64,000 bases of DNA, taken from Bacteroidota bacterium. Lineage in GTDB: Bacteria > Bacteroidota > Bacteroidia > Bacteroidales > JAAUTT01. Location of the stretch: the NCBI GenBank assembly GCA_023429135.1, contig JAEYWD010000002.1, positions 1 to 64,000 on the forward strand. Direction: 5' to 3'. Below, one piece after another: positions 8,311 through 16,995 of the stretch (position 1 is its first letter; each line of letters opens with the position of its first letter). The notes below the pieces were generated by a model, which ran no database searches, had not been told where the DNA came from, and saw only the letters and a list, made by a program, of their open reading frames with translations. The position numbers and the translations under genes are program-made.

Positions 8311-8934
8311 TCATGATGCGGGTAGATAAACAATTTTTTTTGTAACGAAATATTCTTCTTCAAAAAAATCGGAAATTGAAAAAACTGTGACCCTACTTTT
8401 AAATGGTTCTGTTTCACTTGTTAAATCGCCTCCTTTGAGGTAAAATATCCCATTTTGCACTTTATTATTTTTCTGCTTCGAAAATTTTCCCTGTACCCAG
8501 GAATGAAACTCGGGCAACGTAGTAACGGCACGCGATACAATAAAGTCGTATTTGCTTTTTATCAACTCTACCCTTGTTTGCTCGGCTGTAACATTGTCCA
8601 AACCAATAGCAGCCGAAACTTCTTTCACAACCTTAATCTTTTTCCCGATAGAATCAACCAGATGAAACTCAACATCGGGGAACATTATTGCTAATGGAAT
8701 CCCTGGAAAGCCTCCTCCTGTACCTACATCCATGATTTTTGAGCCCCCCTTAAAGGTAATGACCTTTGCAAGGGCAAGCGAATGCAAAATATGATGCAGA
8801 TAAAGATTATCAATATCTTTTCGGGATATCAGATTAATTTGAGCGTTCCAGAAACGGTAAAGCTCTCCTAGTTGGCCAAACTGTTGTTTCTGGTTTTCGG
8901 TGAGATTCAAAAAATACTTCGCCAGCAGTTCCAT
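8311..8934 (-). CDS. rsmG: 16S rRNA (guanine-527 N7) methyltransferase
   Basis: The 207-residue protein has the class-I methyltransferase SAM loop IMDVGTGGGFPGIPLAIMFP at about residues 66-85. It also has the RsmG-specific opening LYRFWNAQINLISRKD (the N-x-NLxS motif) and a later SRAVTTLPEFHSW. It methylates G527 of 16S rRNA in the cytoplasm. Its ATG overlaps the stop of the ECF sigma gene by one base (TAATG), so translation is probably coupled. The length is normal for the family. Confidence 0.95.
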   Translation of the reverse strand: MELLAKYFLNLTENQKQQFGQLGELYRFWNAQINLISRKDIDNLYLHHILHSLALAKVITFKGGSKIMDVGTGGGFPGIPLAIMFPDVEFHLVDSIGKKIKVVKEVSAAIGLDNVTAEQTRVELIKSKYDFIVSRAVTTLPEFHSWVQGKFSKQKNNKVQNGIFYLKGGDLTSETEPFKSRVTVFSISDFFEEEYFVTKKIVYLPAS

Positions 8935-9533
8935 TAAAATTTATGGGTAGTATTTTTCAGTACATTATAAAGCAATTCCCTGGCCCGAAACAACTGAGCT
9001 TTAACAGTACCGATAGGTAATTCGAGTTCATCGCTGATTTCTTCGTACGAGAACTCATAAAAATATCGTAATTCGATAAGCTTGCGGTAGCGGGGCTTCA
9101 ACTTCGCTACAACAGAACGAAGCAAAATTACCTTCTGCTGACTGATTAAGTTTTCTTCGGGATCCAAACCATCAGAAGGAATAGACAAAGGCATAGAATC
9201 TTCATTATGAGCGTTTTGATCTATGGAGATGTTATTTAGTTTTTTCTTTCTGATAAAATCGATGCAATTGTTCGTAGCAATCTTAAACAACCATGTACTG
9301 AATGCATAATTCGGGGTGTACTGCTTAATATTTTTAAACGCCTTACCAAATGCTTCAATTGTAAGATCTTCCGCATCGCTGGGATTATTGACCATTTTTA
9401 AAAGCATAAAGTAAATTGCATCCCTGTATCGGCCCAACAGCTCTCCATAAGCTTTTTGATCCCCCTCCATTGCTTGAAGCACCAACTCGTAGTCGTACTG
9501 GGCTTTGTCTGAAAGATTAAGGTTTACTTCCAT
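8934..9533 (-). CDS. ECF-type RNA polymerase sigma factor
   Basis: The 199-residue protein has sigma region 2 (AYGELLGRYRDAIYFMLLKM...DAEDLTIEAFGKAFKNI...FSTWLFKIATNNCIDFIRKKK) and region 4 (LKPRYRKLIELRYFYEFSYEEISDELELPIGTVKAQLFRARELL). These domains place it in the ECF group that directs core RNA polymerase to selected promoters. No anti-sigma gene is adjacent. It overlaps the glycosyltransferase gene upstream by 10 bp and rsmG downstream by 1 bp, so all three should share one transcript. This SigW-like type is widely conserved in Bacteroidetes. Its stimulus is unknown. Confidence 0.93.
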   Translation of the reverse strand: MEVNLNLSDKAQYDYELVLQAMEGDQKAYGELLGRYRDAIYFMLLKMVNNPSDAEDLTIEAFGKAFKNIKQYTPNYAFSTWLFKIATNNCIDFIRKKKLNNISIDQNAHNEDSMPLSIPSDGLDPEENLISQQKVILLRSVVAKLKPRYRKLIELRYFYEFSYEEISDELELPIGTVKAQLFRARELLYNVLKNTTHKF

Positions 9534-10657
9534 TTAGTTTTTGTAGTAAATAGGTTTAGGGTATATAAGTTCAAGTTAATAAATGGTAACAACAAATCAA
9601 ATAGTGCCGAAAGCGGCAATATATGTTTTTCGTTGAATATTTTCAATGCTTTATAAAAAATGATCTGTTGTATTATTAACCTAATCAAAAATAATCCGAT
9701 AGCAGCATAAAAATACTTACTTACAATAGCTAACGCAAGACACAAAAAAATAAAGAGTACGCGGGTTAAGGGTTCCAGTAACAAATAATATTTATGTTTC
9801 GACTTATAAAATTTTGCTGTGGACATATGTCTTTTCTTCTGACTTTTCCAGGCAGCATAAGAGGTTTTTGGATTGGACCGGGTATGAGCGTCAATAGAAT
9901 ATTCAGTATCGGTGGTAGATCCCTGAGCGGCTTCATTTATAAATAAATCATCGTCGCCCGACTGAATATGCGCATGTGAGGCAAAACCACGATTTTTCAG
10001 GAATAACGACTTCCGGTAGGCAAGGTTTCTCCCAACGCCCATGTATGGCATTCCACACTTTGCAAAACCGATATATTGCAAAGCAATAAAGAATGTGTCG
10101 AACCTAATAAGTTTATTAAGAAAGCTCTTTTGAGTTTTATATCCACCATAGCCAAGAACAACCTGATTTTTCTCAGTAAAATGTTTTTGCATGGTTGCAA
10201 TCCACTGCCTGTTTTCTGGCATACAATCGCCATCGGTAAAAAGGAGCCATTCATTTTTAGCAGCTTTAATACCAATTGTCATTGCCAATTTCTTACCATG
10301 TGCAAATTTCTCATCTTCCTTAATGGTGGTAACTCTCAGATGCGGATAAAGTGCCAAAAAATGCTCAAGCACATCTGCAGTATCATCCGAGGAACAATCA
10401 TTAACCACAACAACCTCGTAATTCGAATATTCCTGCTCAAGTATTATTGGTAAATGAGCTGAAAGGTTATCCGATTCGTTACGGGCACAGATAATTACAG
10501 AAACAGGTTGAGGTTTTACAGGTTCTAAAACAGTTTTTAGTTTAACAGCCTTCCGGTAAACAAATAAATAGTATATAATTTGAACAATAAAAGTAAGCAG
10601 CAACAAACCCCACAGCACCAGCTCCCCGATGGAAAAATAAAGTAAAAGTCCTTTCAC
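9524..10657 (-). CDS. Membrane glycosyltransferase family 2
   Basis: The 377-residue protein begins with one transmembrane helix (residues 5-35). A GT-A catalytic domain follows: SVIICARNESDNL, VVVNDCSSDDTADVL, then TDGDCMP as the DxD metal site and later QSGDDDLFINEAA. Three or four hydrophobic segments close the protein (about residues 295-370). Such enzymes use nucleotide sugars to extend lipid- or membrane-bound glycans on the cytoplasmic face. The product is not known. It is first in the operon with the ECF sigma factor and rsmG and overlaps the sigma start by 10 bp. Confidence 0.88.
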   Translation of the reverse strand: MKGLLLYFSIGELVLWGLLLLTFIVQIIYYLFVYRKAVKLKTVLEPVKPQPVSVIICARNESDNLSAHLPIILEQEYSNYEVVVVNDCSSDDTADVLEHFLALYPHLRVTTIKEDEKFAHGKKLAMTIGIKAAKNEWLLFTDGDCMPENRQWIATMQKHFTEKNQVVLGYGGYKTQKSFLNKLIRFDTFFIALQYIGFAKCGMPYMGVGRNLAYRKSLFLKNRGFASHAHIQSGDDDLFINEAAQGSTTDTEYSIDAHTRSNPKTSYAAWKSQKKRHMSTAKFYKSKHKYYLLLEPLTRVLFIFLCLALAIVSKYFYAAIGLFLIRLIIQQIIFYKALKIFNEKHILPLSALFDLLLPFINLNLYTLNLFTTKTKWK

Positions 10658-10865
10658 ATTTTGAGTATTTAAAATCGCAACAAGTTTATTAATTTTTTTT
10701 TTCTAAAAGAACAGCAAAGAAAAAAGCTTTTGCATGTTAGGTGCATTATTTTTTTTATTCAACGCAAACTATTCATTATCAGAGTTAAATAAATTAATCA
10801 TTTTGACAATTTGTTAAATTATGTTGCGAATGATCGTATCAGTATGCAATCAACTCAATTCGTTA

Positions 10866-10873
10866 TATCTTTG
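10866..10873 (+). promoter_or_regulatory. -7 box of the tgt-lptF/G operon
   Basis: TATCTTTG matches TAnnTTTG exactly and lies 15 bp before the GTG start of tgt. That implies a very short leader. No matching -33 TTG is seen. Confidence 0.45.
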
Positions 10874-10888
10874 GCCACAAAAAATTGA

Positions 10889-12019
10889 GTGAAATTTACA
10901 GTTGAAAATATAGATCCTCAGAGCAAGGCACGTGCGGGTATCATTGAAACTGCTCATGGCTCCATTCTTACTCCTATATTTATGCCGGTTGGTACTTTAG
11001 GAAGTGTTAAGGGGGTACATTTCAGAGAGTTAAAAGATGATATTAAAGCCCAGATAATTCTTGGAAATACTTACCACTTATACTTGCGACCGGGGTTGGA
11101 AATCCTCCATCCGGCAGGCGGTTTGCATAAATTTATAGGCTGGGATAAGCCTATCCTTACTGATAGCGGAGGATACCAGGTTTTTTCTCTTGCCGATAAC
11201 AGAAAACTTACCCGGGAAGGGGCTATTTTTCGCTCTCATATTGATGGCTCAAAACATATTTTTACTCCGGAGAATATTGTTGAAACACAGAGAGCTATAG
11301 GGTCGGATATTATGATGGCACTGGATGAATGTGCTCCTTATCCTTCCGATTACAATTACGCCCGTAAATCACTTGATTTAACGCATCATTGGCTGAAAAG
11401 AGGATGGAAGAAATTCAACGAAACCGAACCTTTGTACGGATTTGAGCAAACGTTTTTCCCGATATTGCAGGGAAGTACCTATAGAGATTTGAGAACTGAA
11501 TCGGCCGAATTTGTTGCTTCGCTTGACTGTGAAGGAAACGCTATCGGAGGCCTTGCGGTTGGTGAACCTGCCGAAGTAATGTACGAATATATTGAACTCG
11601 TAAATTCCATTCTCCCTTCCAATAAACCCCGTTACCTGATGGGAGTAGGAACTCCGGTAAATCTACTCGAAGGAATTGAGCGCGGAGTTGATATGTTCGA
11701 CTGTGTTATGCCCACCCGCAATGGTCGAAATGGTATGTTGTTTACCCGGAATGGTATTATCAACATCAAAAATGAAAAATGGAAGAACGACTTTACTAGC
11801 ATTGATCCTGATAGCAGTTGCTTTGTCGACAAAGCTCACTCCAAGGCCTATCTGCGACATTTGATAATTAACAGCGAAATGTTGGGGGCTCAGATTTGTA
11901 GTATTCATAACTTAGCATTCTATTTGTGGTTAATGGGCGAAGCGCGAAATAAAATTGCTGAAGGTACTTTTTCGGGCTGGAAAAGCCAAATGGTTAAGAA
12001 CTTATCGAACAGATTATGA
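10889..12019 (+). CDS. tgt: tRNA-guanine transglycosylase (queuine/preQ1)
   Basis: The 376-residue enzyme exchanges guanine 34 of GUN-anticodon tRNAs for a queuosine precursor. Visible motifs are TPIFMPVGTLGSVKG, LTDSGGYQVFSL with the catalytic aspartate, GGLAVGEP, and the second aspartate in MFDCVMPTRNGRNG. The usual zinc cluster CxCxxC near the C-terminus is degraded here to DSSCFVDKAHSKAYLRHL, so only one of the three cysteines remains; the later IHNL histidine is kept. The start is GTG; no in-frame ATG lies upstream. The stop overlaps the start of the permease gene (ATGA). Confidence 0.95.
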   Translation: MKFTVENIDPQSKARAGIIETAHGSILTPIFMPVGTLGSVKGVHFRELKDDIKAQIILGNTYHLYLRPGLEILHPAGGLHKFIGWDKPILTDSGGYQVFSLADNRKLTREGAIFRSHIDGSKHIFTPENIVETQRAIGSDIMMALDECAPYPSDYNYARKSLDLTHHWLKRGWKKFNETEPLYGFEQTFFPILQGSTYRDLRTESAEFVASLDCEGNAIGGLAVGEPAEVMYEYIELVNSILPSNKPRYLMGVGTPVNLLEGIERGVDMFDCVMPTRNGRNGMLFTRNGIINIKNEKWKNDFTSIDPDSSCFVDKAHSKAYLRHLIINSEMLGAQICSIHNLAFYLWLMGEARNKIAEGTFSGWKSQMVKNLSNRL

Positions 12020-13110
12020 AAAATTTAAGAGTTAATACCATCGACCTTTACATTATCAGAAAATTTCTTGGAACATTCTTCTTTGCACTTGTGCTGATAA
12101 TTGTAGTGGCTGTTGTATTCGATATCTCTGAAAAAATCGATGACTTTATCGAGAAAAATGCGCCCATTAGGGCAATTATTTTCGATTATTATATGAATTT
12201 CATTCCTCACTTTGCTGTACTTTTCAGTTCCCTGTTCACATTTATCTCGGTGATTTTCTTTACATCGAAAATGGCCTATAACACCGAAATTATTGCCATT
12301 CTGGCAAGTGGACGAAGTTTCGTCCGGATGATTTATCCATACATGATTTCTGCTGCCATTATATCGGCATTCTCTTTTTTTCTCAGTAACTATGTGATTC
12401 CCGATGCTAATAAAACACGTCTGGAATTCGAAGAGGTATATATTCGTAACCATCCTTACAATTTCGATAAACGAAATGTTCACAAACAAATTTCGCCAGG
12501 TGTTTACATTTTCATGGAATCGTTCAGCAATTCATCCGATATGGGATATAAGTTTTCGCTTGAGAAATTTGAAGATGGAAGTCTTAAATCCAAATTAATG
12601 GCCGATTACATACGTTGGGATACAGCCAAGCATAAATGGAATCTTCAAAATTACTATATAAGGAACATCAATGGTTTGGATGAAACTATTATCAAAGGCG
12701 AATCGATGGATACTACAATCAATCTCAATCCGGCTGAATTCAAGCGCCGCGATGAATTTGTCGAAACCATGAACCTTTCCGATTTGAATAGTTTTATTTC
12801 TGACCTTCGTACCCAGGGCTCGGACAATATCAACACCTTCATAATTGAGAAACAAAAAAGGATGGCTTACCCGGTTTCCACCTTCATATTGACCATGATT
12901 GGTGTTACCCTTTCGTCGAGAAAAGTAAGAGGCGGTATTGGGATGCAACTGGGGGCAGGTTTAGGGCTTAGTTTTGGATATATCCTGTTTATGCAATTCT
13001 CCTCTCAGTTTGCAATCAGTGGCGCTATGAGCCCTTTTTTAGCCGCATGGGTGCCTAATTTCATCTTCATAATTATTTCGGTGATTTTATACCGGATGGC
13101 CCCAAAATAA
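12016..13110 (+). CDS. LptF/LptG family LPS-export permease
   Basis: The 364-residue protein has the YjgP/YjgQ layout: three transmembrane helices in the first 115 residues, a large periplasmic beta-jelly-roll region, and three helices at the end (about residues 285-360). The conserved IIAILASGRSFVRMIYP coupling segment is present. LptF/G form the inner-membrane part of the LptB2FG ABC exporter that extracts lipopolysaccharide. Only one of the two permeases is here. Translation is coupled to tgt by an ATGA overlap, an arrangement that is common in Bacteroidetes. Confidence 0.9.
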   Translation: MKNLRVNTIDLYIIRKFLGTFFFALVLIIVVAVVFDISEKIDDFIEKNAPIRAIIFDYYMNFIPHFAVLFSSLFTFISVIFFTSKMAYNTEIIAILASGRSFVRMIYPYMISAAIISAFSFFLSNYVIPDANKTRLEFEEVYIRNHPYNFDKRNVHKQISPGVYIFMESFSNSSDMGYKFSLEKFEDGSLKSKLMADYIRWDTAKHKWNLQNYYIRNINGLDETIIKGESMDTTINLNPAEFKRRDEFVETMNLSDLNSFISDLRTQGSDNINTFIIEKQKRMAYPVSTFILTMIGVTLSSRKVRGGIGMQLGAGLGLSFGYILFMQFSSQFAISGAMSPFLAAWVPNFIFIIISVILYRMAPK

Positions 13111-13250
13111 CTAATTAATTATATATCAACCCGGAAAGTTAAAAGCCATACCTTTAAGTGTGAAAATATTTTTCTTTCTAAAGATGATTTTGTAACGTTG
13201 TACTCTTTTTTTTAATCTGAAAAAACGATTTTAAACTTAAAATCAGCATT

Positions 13251-14795
13251 ATGCCAATTAAAAACAAAATTCTGGAACTACAAAAACGCAGAGAGCTAGT
13301 TCAGCTTGGTGGTGGCGAAAAAGCCATCGAAAAGCAAATAGCTATGGGAAAACTTACTGCACGGGATCGTATTGAATCAATTCTTGACAAGGAATCGTTT
13401 CATGAATACGACCTTTTTGTGCAGCACGACGCCCGCGATTTCGGAATGGACAAAAAAGAACTTCATGGAGATGGCGTTATAACCGGAACTGGAACTGTAT
13501 TTGGAAAGCCAATCAGTATTTTTGCCCAGGACTTCACCGTTGTTGGTGGCTCACTTGGCCGCATGCATGCAGGTAAAATCACCAAAATAATGGATCATGC
13601 CCTGAAAATGAAAATGCCCCTCATCGGTATTAACGATTCAGGTGGCGCCCGTATTCAGGAAGGTGTTAACTCCCTTGCCGGATATGGCGAAATTTTCTTC
13701 CGCAATACAATTGCTTCGGGTGTTATACCTCAAATTTCGGTTATTCTCGGCCCTTGTGCTGGTGGTGCCGTTTATTCTCCGGCTCTTACCGACTTCGTAT
13801 TCGTTGTAAACAATATCTCCAAGATGTTTATTACAGGCCCCGAAGTTATCAAGAGCGTTCTTGGCGAAGAAATCAGCCAGGAAGACCTTGGTGGAGCTTA
13901 TGTTCACAGCCACATTACAGGTAATGCGCATTTCTATGCCGAAAGCGAAACCGAATGTTTCGAACAAATTAAAAAGCTTTTGAGCTTCATTCCCTGGAGC
14001 AATGTTGAAAAAGCTCATAAAATTGCGCCAAAACCCCCAAAGGTTAAAGCTAAAATTGAGAACGTAGTACCCGAAGATCCAAAACAACCTTACGACGTTC
14101 GTGATGTTGTAAGATGTCTGGTAGACGACTCCGATTTCTTCGAAGTGCAGGAAAACTGGGCAGCCAATGCAGTTATCGGCTTTGGACGTGTAAACGGCGA
14201 AACTGTTGGTTTTGTATGCAACCAGCCTTTAGTACTTGCCGGTGTGCTCGATGTTGACTCCTCCGACAAAATTGCACGTTTTATCCGCTTCTGCGATGCA
14301 TTCAATATTCCTTTGGTTACTCTTGTTGACCTCCCAGGGTACTTACCGGGTGTTGACCAGGAACATGCCGGTGTGATCCGTCATGGTGCTAAAATTCTTT
14401 ATGCATACAGCGAAGCTACAGTTCCCAAAATTTCGGTAGTACTCCGCAAAGCTTATGGCGGTGGTTACATTGCCATGAACTCGCGTCACCTCCGTGCCGA
14501 CTTCTACTTCGCATGGCCGGGTGCCGAAATTGCCGTTATGGGCCCTGAAGGAGCTGCCAATATTATTTTCCGTAAGGAAATTACCGAAGCTGCCGACCCT
14601 GAAGCAATGCGTAAAGAGAAAGTTAAAGAGTACGCTGAGAAATTTGCTAATCCGTTTGTTGCTGCTTCCAAAGGTTATATCGATTCTGTTATCGAACCTT
14701 CCGAAACCAGAAAATATATCATCCATGCCCTGGAAGTATCAGGACACAAAGATGCCGGAATGCCACGCAAAAAACATGGAATTCCTCCATTTTAA
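13251..14795 (+). CDS. Biotin-dependent acyl-CoA carboxyltransferase (propionyl/methylmalonyl-CoA type)
   Basis: The 514-residue protein is a full-length carboxyltransferase with N- and C-terminal crotonase-like halves. Motifs are GGGEKAIEKQIAMGKLTARDRI at the start, the oxyanion regions INDSGGARIQEGVNSLAGYGEIF and ILGPCAGGAVYSPALTDF, GPEVIKSVLGEEI, and later VDLPGYLPGVDQEHAGVIRHGAKILYAY. It moves CO2 between biotin and propionyl-CoA or a close acyl-CoA. It may be the alpha subunit of methylmalonyl-CoA decarboxylase (mmdA) or the beta subunit of propionyl-CoA carboxylase. The neighbouring gene encodes the biotin carrier; neither the membrane decarboxylase subunit nor biotin carboxylase is here. 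Confidence 0.9.
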   Translation: MPIKNKILELQKRRELVQLGGGEKAIEKQIAMGKLTARDRIESILDKESFHEYDLFVQHDARDFGMDKKELHGDGVITGTGTVFGKPISIFAQDFTVVGGSLGRMHAGKITKIMDHALKMKMPLIGINDSGGARIQEGVNSLAGYGEIFFRNTIASGVIPQISVILGPCAGGAVYSPALTDFVFVVNNISKMFITGPEVIKSVLGEEISQEDLGGAYVHSHITGNAHFYAESETECFEQIKKLLSFIPWSNVEKAHKIAPKPPKVKAKIENVVPEDPKQPYDVRDVVRCLVDDSDFFEVQENWAANAVIGFGRVNGETVGFVCNQPLVLAGVLDVDSSDKIARFIRFCDAFNIPLVTLVDLPGYLPGVDQEHAGVIRHGAKILYAYSEATVPKISVVLRKAYGGGYIAMNSRHLRADFYFAWPGAEIAVMGPEGAANIIFRKEITEAADPEAMRKEKVKEYAEKFANPFVAASKGYIDSVIEPSETRKYIIHALEVSGHKDAGMPRKKHGIPPF

Positions 14796-14890
14796 ATTAG
14801 GGCTATAGACATTAGGCCATAGGCTTTAGGAAAGGGGGCAGTTTCGGGCCAGCAATCCTACAGCCTAAAATCCTAACACCTAAACACCTG
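14796..14890. repeat. Low-complexity intergenic repeat inside the carboxylase operon
   Basis: Short units of the ctatagacattagg / cataggctttagg kind are followed after about 25 bp by complementary cctacagcctaaaatcc units. The two halves can form an imperfect hairpin between the carboxyltransferase and biotin carrier genes. Confidence 0.45.
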
Positions 14891-14907
14891 AAATAATAAC
14901 GTTAAAA

Positions 14908-15252
14908 ATGGATGATATGCAAAAAGATACTAAAGACAGCGAAAAACCACAGTTTTCGACTTTAATAATCGAAGACTCGAAATACAAAACCTTGCTGACT
15001 GAAAAGTTTGAAAAAAAGGTAAAGTGGGAAAAGCCCGACGAAAGAAATGTACACTCCTACTTGCCAGGGACACTTATCAAACTTCATGTTAAGCAGGGCG
15101 AAAAAGTAAAACTTGGACAGCCGTTACTTGTGTTCGAAGCCATGAAAATGATGAACACTGTAAAAGCTTCGCAGAACGGTATTATCAAAGAAATTATGGT
15201 AAAACCGGGCGATAAATTCCCCAAAAACCATCTTTTACTGCAATTCGAATAA
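14908..15252 (+). CDS. Biotin carboxyl carrier protein subunit
   Basis: The 114-residue protein has a flexible lysine-rich N-terminal region of about 45 residues and a C-terminal biotinyl domain: LPGTLIKLHVKQGEKVKLGQ, then the biotinylation site FEAMKMMN with lysine in the MKM motif, then GIIKEIMVKPGD. It carries carboxybiotin between active sites and most likely serves the carboxyltransferase encoded 112 bp upstream. The spacer is filled with taggcttt-like short repeats. A strong terminator directly follows the stop, ending the operon. The absence of a Pro/Ala-rich hinge is typical for small decarboxylase gamma/delta-type carriers. Confidence 0.9.
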   Translation: MDDMQKDTKDSEKPQFSTLIIEDSKYKTLLTEKFEKKVKWEKPDERNVHSYLPGTLIKLHVKQGEKVKLGQPLLVFEAMKMMNTVKASQNGIIKEIMVKPGDKFPKNHLLLQFE

Positions 15253-15278
15253 AAAAAGGCGCTGAGGCGCCTTTTTTT
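15251..15278 (+). terminator. Terminator after the biotin carrier gene
   Basis: GGCGC (15258-15262), a TGAG loop and GCGCC (15267-15271) are framed by seven A and seven T, so the stem can extend to 12 bp. It begins at the stop codon of the biotin carrier gene. Confidence 0.93.
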
Positions 15279-15563
15279 ATTTAAAACTAATCACAAATAC
15301 AAGAAATACTTAATCCAGGAAAAATTTTTCCGATCCTGCCCCAGAAAAAAAACTTTTATGCTCTTTAGCTAGCGAAAAGCCTTGTAACGCTTCCTGATTC
15401 TTTTCAAGCATTCAATTTTTAATTAATTAAGGTGTAATTGCGATAAGGATTTAAAAAAAAGCCTTTTAACTGATTACTTTCTGGCAATTTCCGGATTAAT
15501 AGTTTGAAGCCAGTCCACGATGGCCAATAAAATCTAATTATTAACTACATAAAACAAATACCT
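15279..15563. other. Intergenic leader of the HU gene
   Basis: No gene is seen. The stretch is AT-rich with a small palindrome (ggaaaaatttttcc, about 15319-15332) and no perfect TAnnTTTG box. It must hold the promoter of the HU gene. Confidence 0.35.
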
Positions 15564-15944
15564 ATGTCAGTGAAATATAACGTTGTGCAAAGGGGCAACC
15601 CTCAAAAGCCAGACGAGCCTAAAAAATTCTATGCTCAGGCCATTGGCGACGGGGAAGTAACCCAAAAAGATATCAGCAAAGAGATTGAAGAAATGACAGC
15701 ATTGTCAGAACCTGATGTTGCATCAGCATTAAGTGCCTTTCGCAAAATTCTGCAGCGAAAGTTGTCCGAAGGCAGGATTGTCCGCTTTGGGGAATTCGGG
15801 TCGTTCCAGGTGTCATTTTCAAGTGATGGCGCCGCAACTGCCGAAACATTTAACCCGTCTACCATTTCGGATGCCAAAATTATTTTCCGTCCAGGTACCG
15901 ATCTTAAGGACCTTCTGAAAACCCTTAAATTCGAAAAACTTTGA
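15564..15944 (+). CDS. HU-like nucleoid protein (Bacteroidetes long type)
   Basis: The 126-residue protein has the HU/IHF fold with an N-terminal extension of about 30 residues before the helical part (VTQKDISKEIEEMTALSEPDVASALSAFRKILQRKLSEGR). The DNA-binding beta arm region IVRFGEFGSFQVSFSSDG and the ending IIFRPGTDLKDLLKTLKF follow. This arrangement, starting MSVKYNVVQRGNPQKP, is typical of the long HU family found across Bacteroidales. The proteins bind and bend DNA as dimers and shape the nucleoid. It is monocistronic and ends at a clear terminator. Confidence 0.92.
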   Translation: MSVKYNVVQRGNPQKPDEPKKFYAQAIGDGEVTQKDISKEIEEMTALSEPDVASALSAFRKILQRKLSEGRIVRFGEFGSFQVSFSSDGAATAETFNPSTISDAKIIFRPGTDLKDLLKTLKFEKL

Positions 15945-15950
15945 TTTATT

Positions 15951-15980
15951 AAACGGGTATTGTGGAGTACCCGTTTTCTT
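15951..15980 (+). terminator. Terminator of the HU gene
   Basis: A perfect 9-bp stem AAACGGGTA (15951-15959) with TACCCGTTT (15968-15976) is followed by TCTT. It lies 6 bp after the stop codon. Confidence 0.88.
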
Positions 15981-16097
15981 CTTACCAAAAACATACGGTT
16001 GAGAGGGGAAAATCGTCAGTATCTTTTCACAAAAAGGTCTTGATGATTTTCCAAAAAGATCAGGACCTTTTTAGAAAAAGATCAGGTTGTTTTTTGC

Positions 16098-16934
16098 TTA
16101 CCGGTTTTCTTTCCCTATCTCCCCTTCCCAATAAAAACAACCAGGGAAATTATTCTTTAAATCCATGGTTTTATTAAAAATGCCATACACTGTTGAGCCA
16201 CTACCCGACATGCAGGCGTAAACTGCCCCTTCTTCATATAATCTTTCTTTTATGGAAGCAATCTCAGGATGATTTGTTAATATGTTTTCTTCAAAGTTAT
16301 TCTTTAGCAAAATTTTCCACTCATTAACCGGGCGACTAACAATATCTGTTAAAGGAAGTTCGGGCTTTGAAAGTTTCACGTTTCTGTAAGCTTCGGCAGT
16401 GCCCACATGTATCCCGGGTTTTACGAGTACAAGAGAATAACCCTTCAAATTAACGTTTACCGGCTTCAGAATTTCGCCTCTGCCAGTGCCAAGCATAGGC
16501 GTATTGTAAATAAAGAAAGCACAGTCGCTGCCAAGCTGCGAGGCATACGAGGCCAACTGCTCCTGCGACAAGCCAAGGCTGAACATCCTGTTTAACAGAA
16601 CCAGGGTATAAGCCGCATCGGCAGAACCGCCACCCAGGCCAGCTCCCATGGGAACGGATTTATGCAGAATTATCTCAACAGGTGGCAGTGTAAAATCGCG
16701 GTCGAACAATTGATATGCCTTAATGCACAGGTTTTTATCGGAGCTGCAATCAACCGTTATGCCGGTATTGGTAAAAAGAACTTTTTCGGGCAAATTATCT
16801 TTACGTGTAATTACCTCAACAATATCGTTTAAAGGAATGGGGTAAAAAATTGTTTCGATGTTATGAAAGCCATCAGCACGCTTTTCGGTAACATAAAGTC
16901 CTAAGTTTATTTTTGAATTTGGAAATACCAGCAT
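16098..16934 (-). CDS. ispE: 4-diphosphocytidyl-2-C-methyl-D-erythritol kinase
   Basis: The 278-residue GHMP kinase starts MLVFPNSKINLGLYVTEKRADGFHNIET, with the conserved substrate-binding N-terminus. The ATP loop PMGAGLGGGSADAA is at about residues 91-104 and the C-terminal YACMSGSGSTVYGIF motif is present. It phosphorylates CDP-methylerythritol in the non-mevalonate isoprenoid pathway. The length is normal. The gene is divergent from thpR with about 60 bp between them and convergent with HU. No other MEP-pathway gene is in the window. Confidence 0.95.
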   Translation of the reverse strand: MLVFPNSKINLGLYVTEKRADGFHNIETIFYPIPLNDIVEVITRKDNLPEKVLFTNTGITVDCSSDKNLCIKAYQLFDRDFTLPPVEIILHKSVPMGAGLGGGSADAAYTLVLLNRMFSLGLSQEQLASYASQLGSDCAFFIYNTPMLGTGRGEILKPVNVNLKGYSLVLVKPGIHVGTAEAYRNVKLSKPELPLTDIVSRPVNEWKILLKNNFEENILTNHPEIASIKERLYEEGAVYACMSGSGSTVYGIFNKTMDLKNNFPGCFYWEGEIGKENR

Positions 16935-16995
16935 TTTTTATTGCGAAGATAACGATTATTGATGTTTTTGTAATTTTATCACGAAAACCTTTGCC

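Noticed and set aside
15962..16177. 71-codon frame after the HU gene
   Set aside because: It begins inside the HU terminator and overlaps the ispE 3' end in antisense; its lysine-rich composition comes from aaaaagatcagg repeats.
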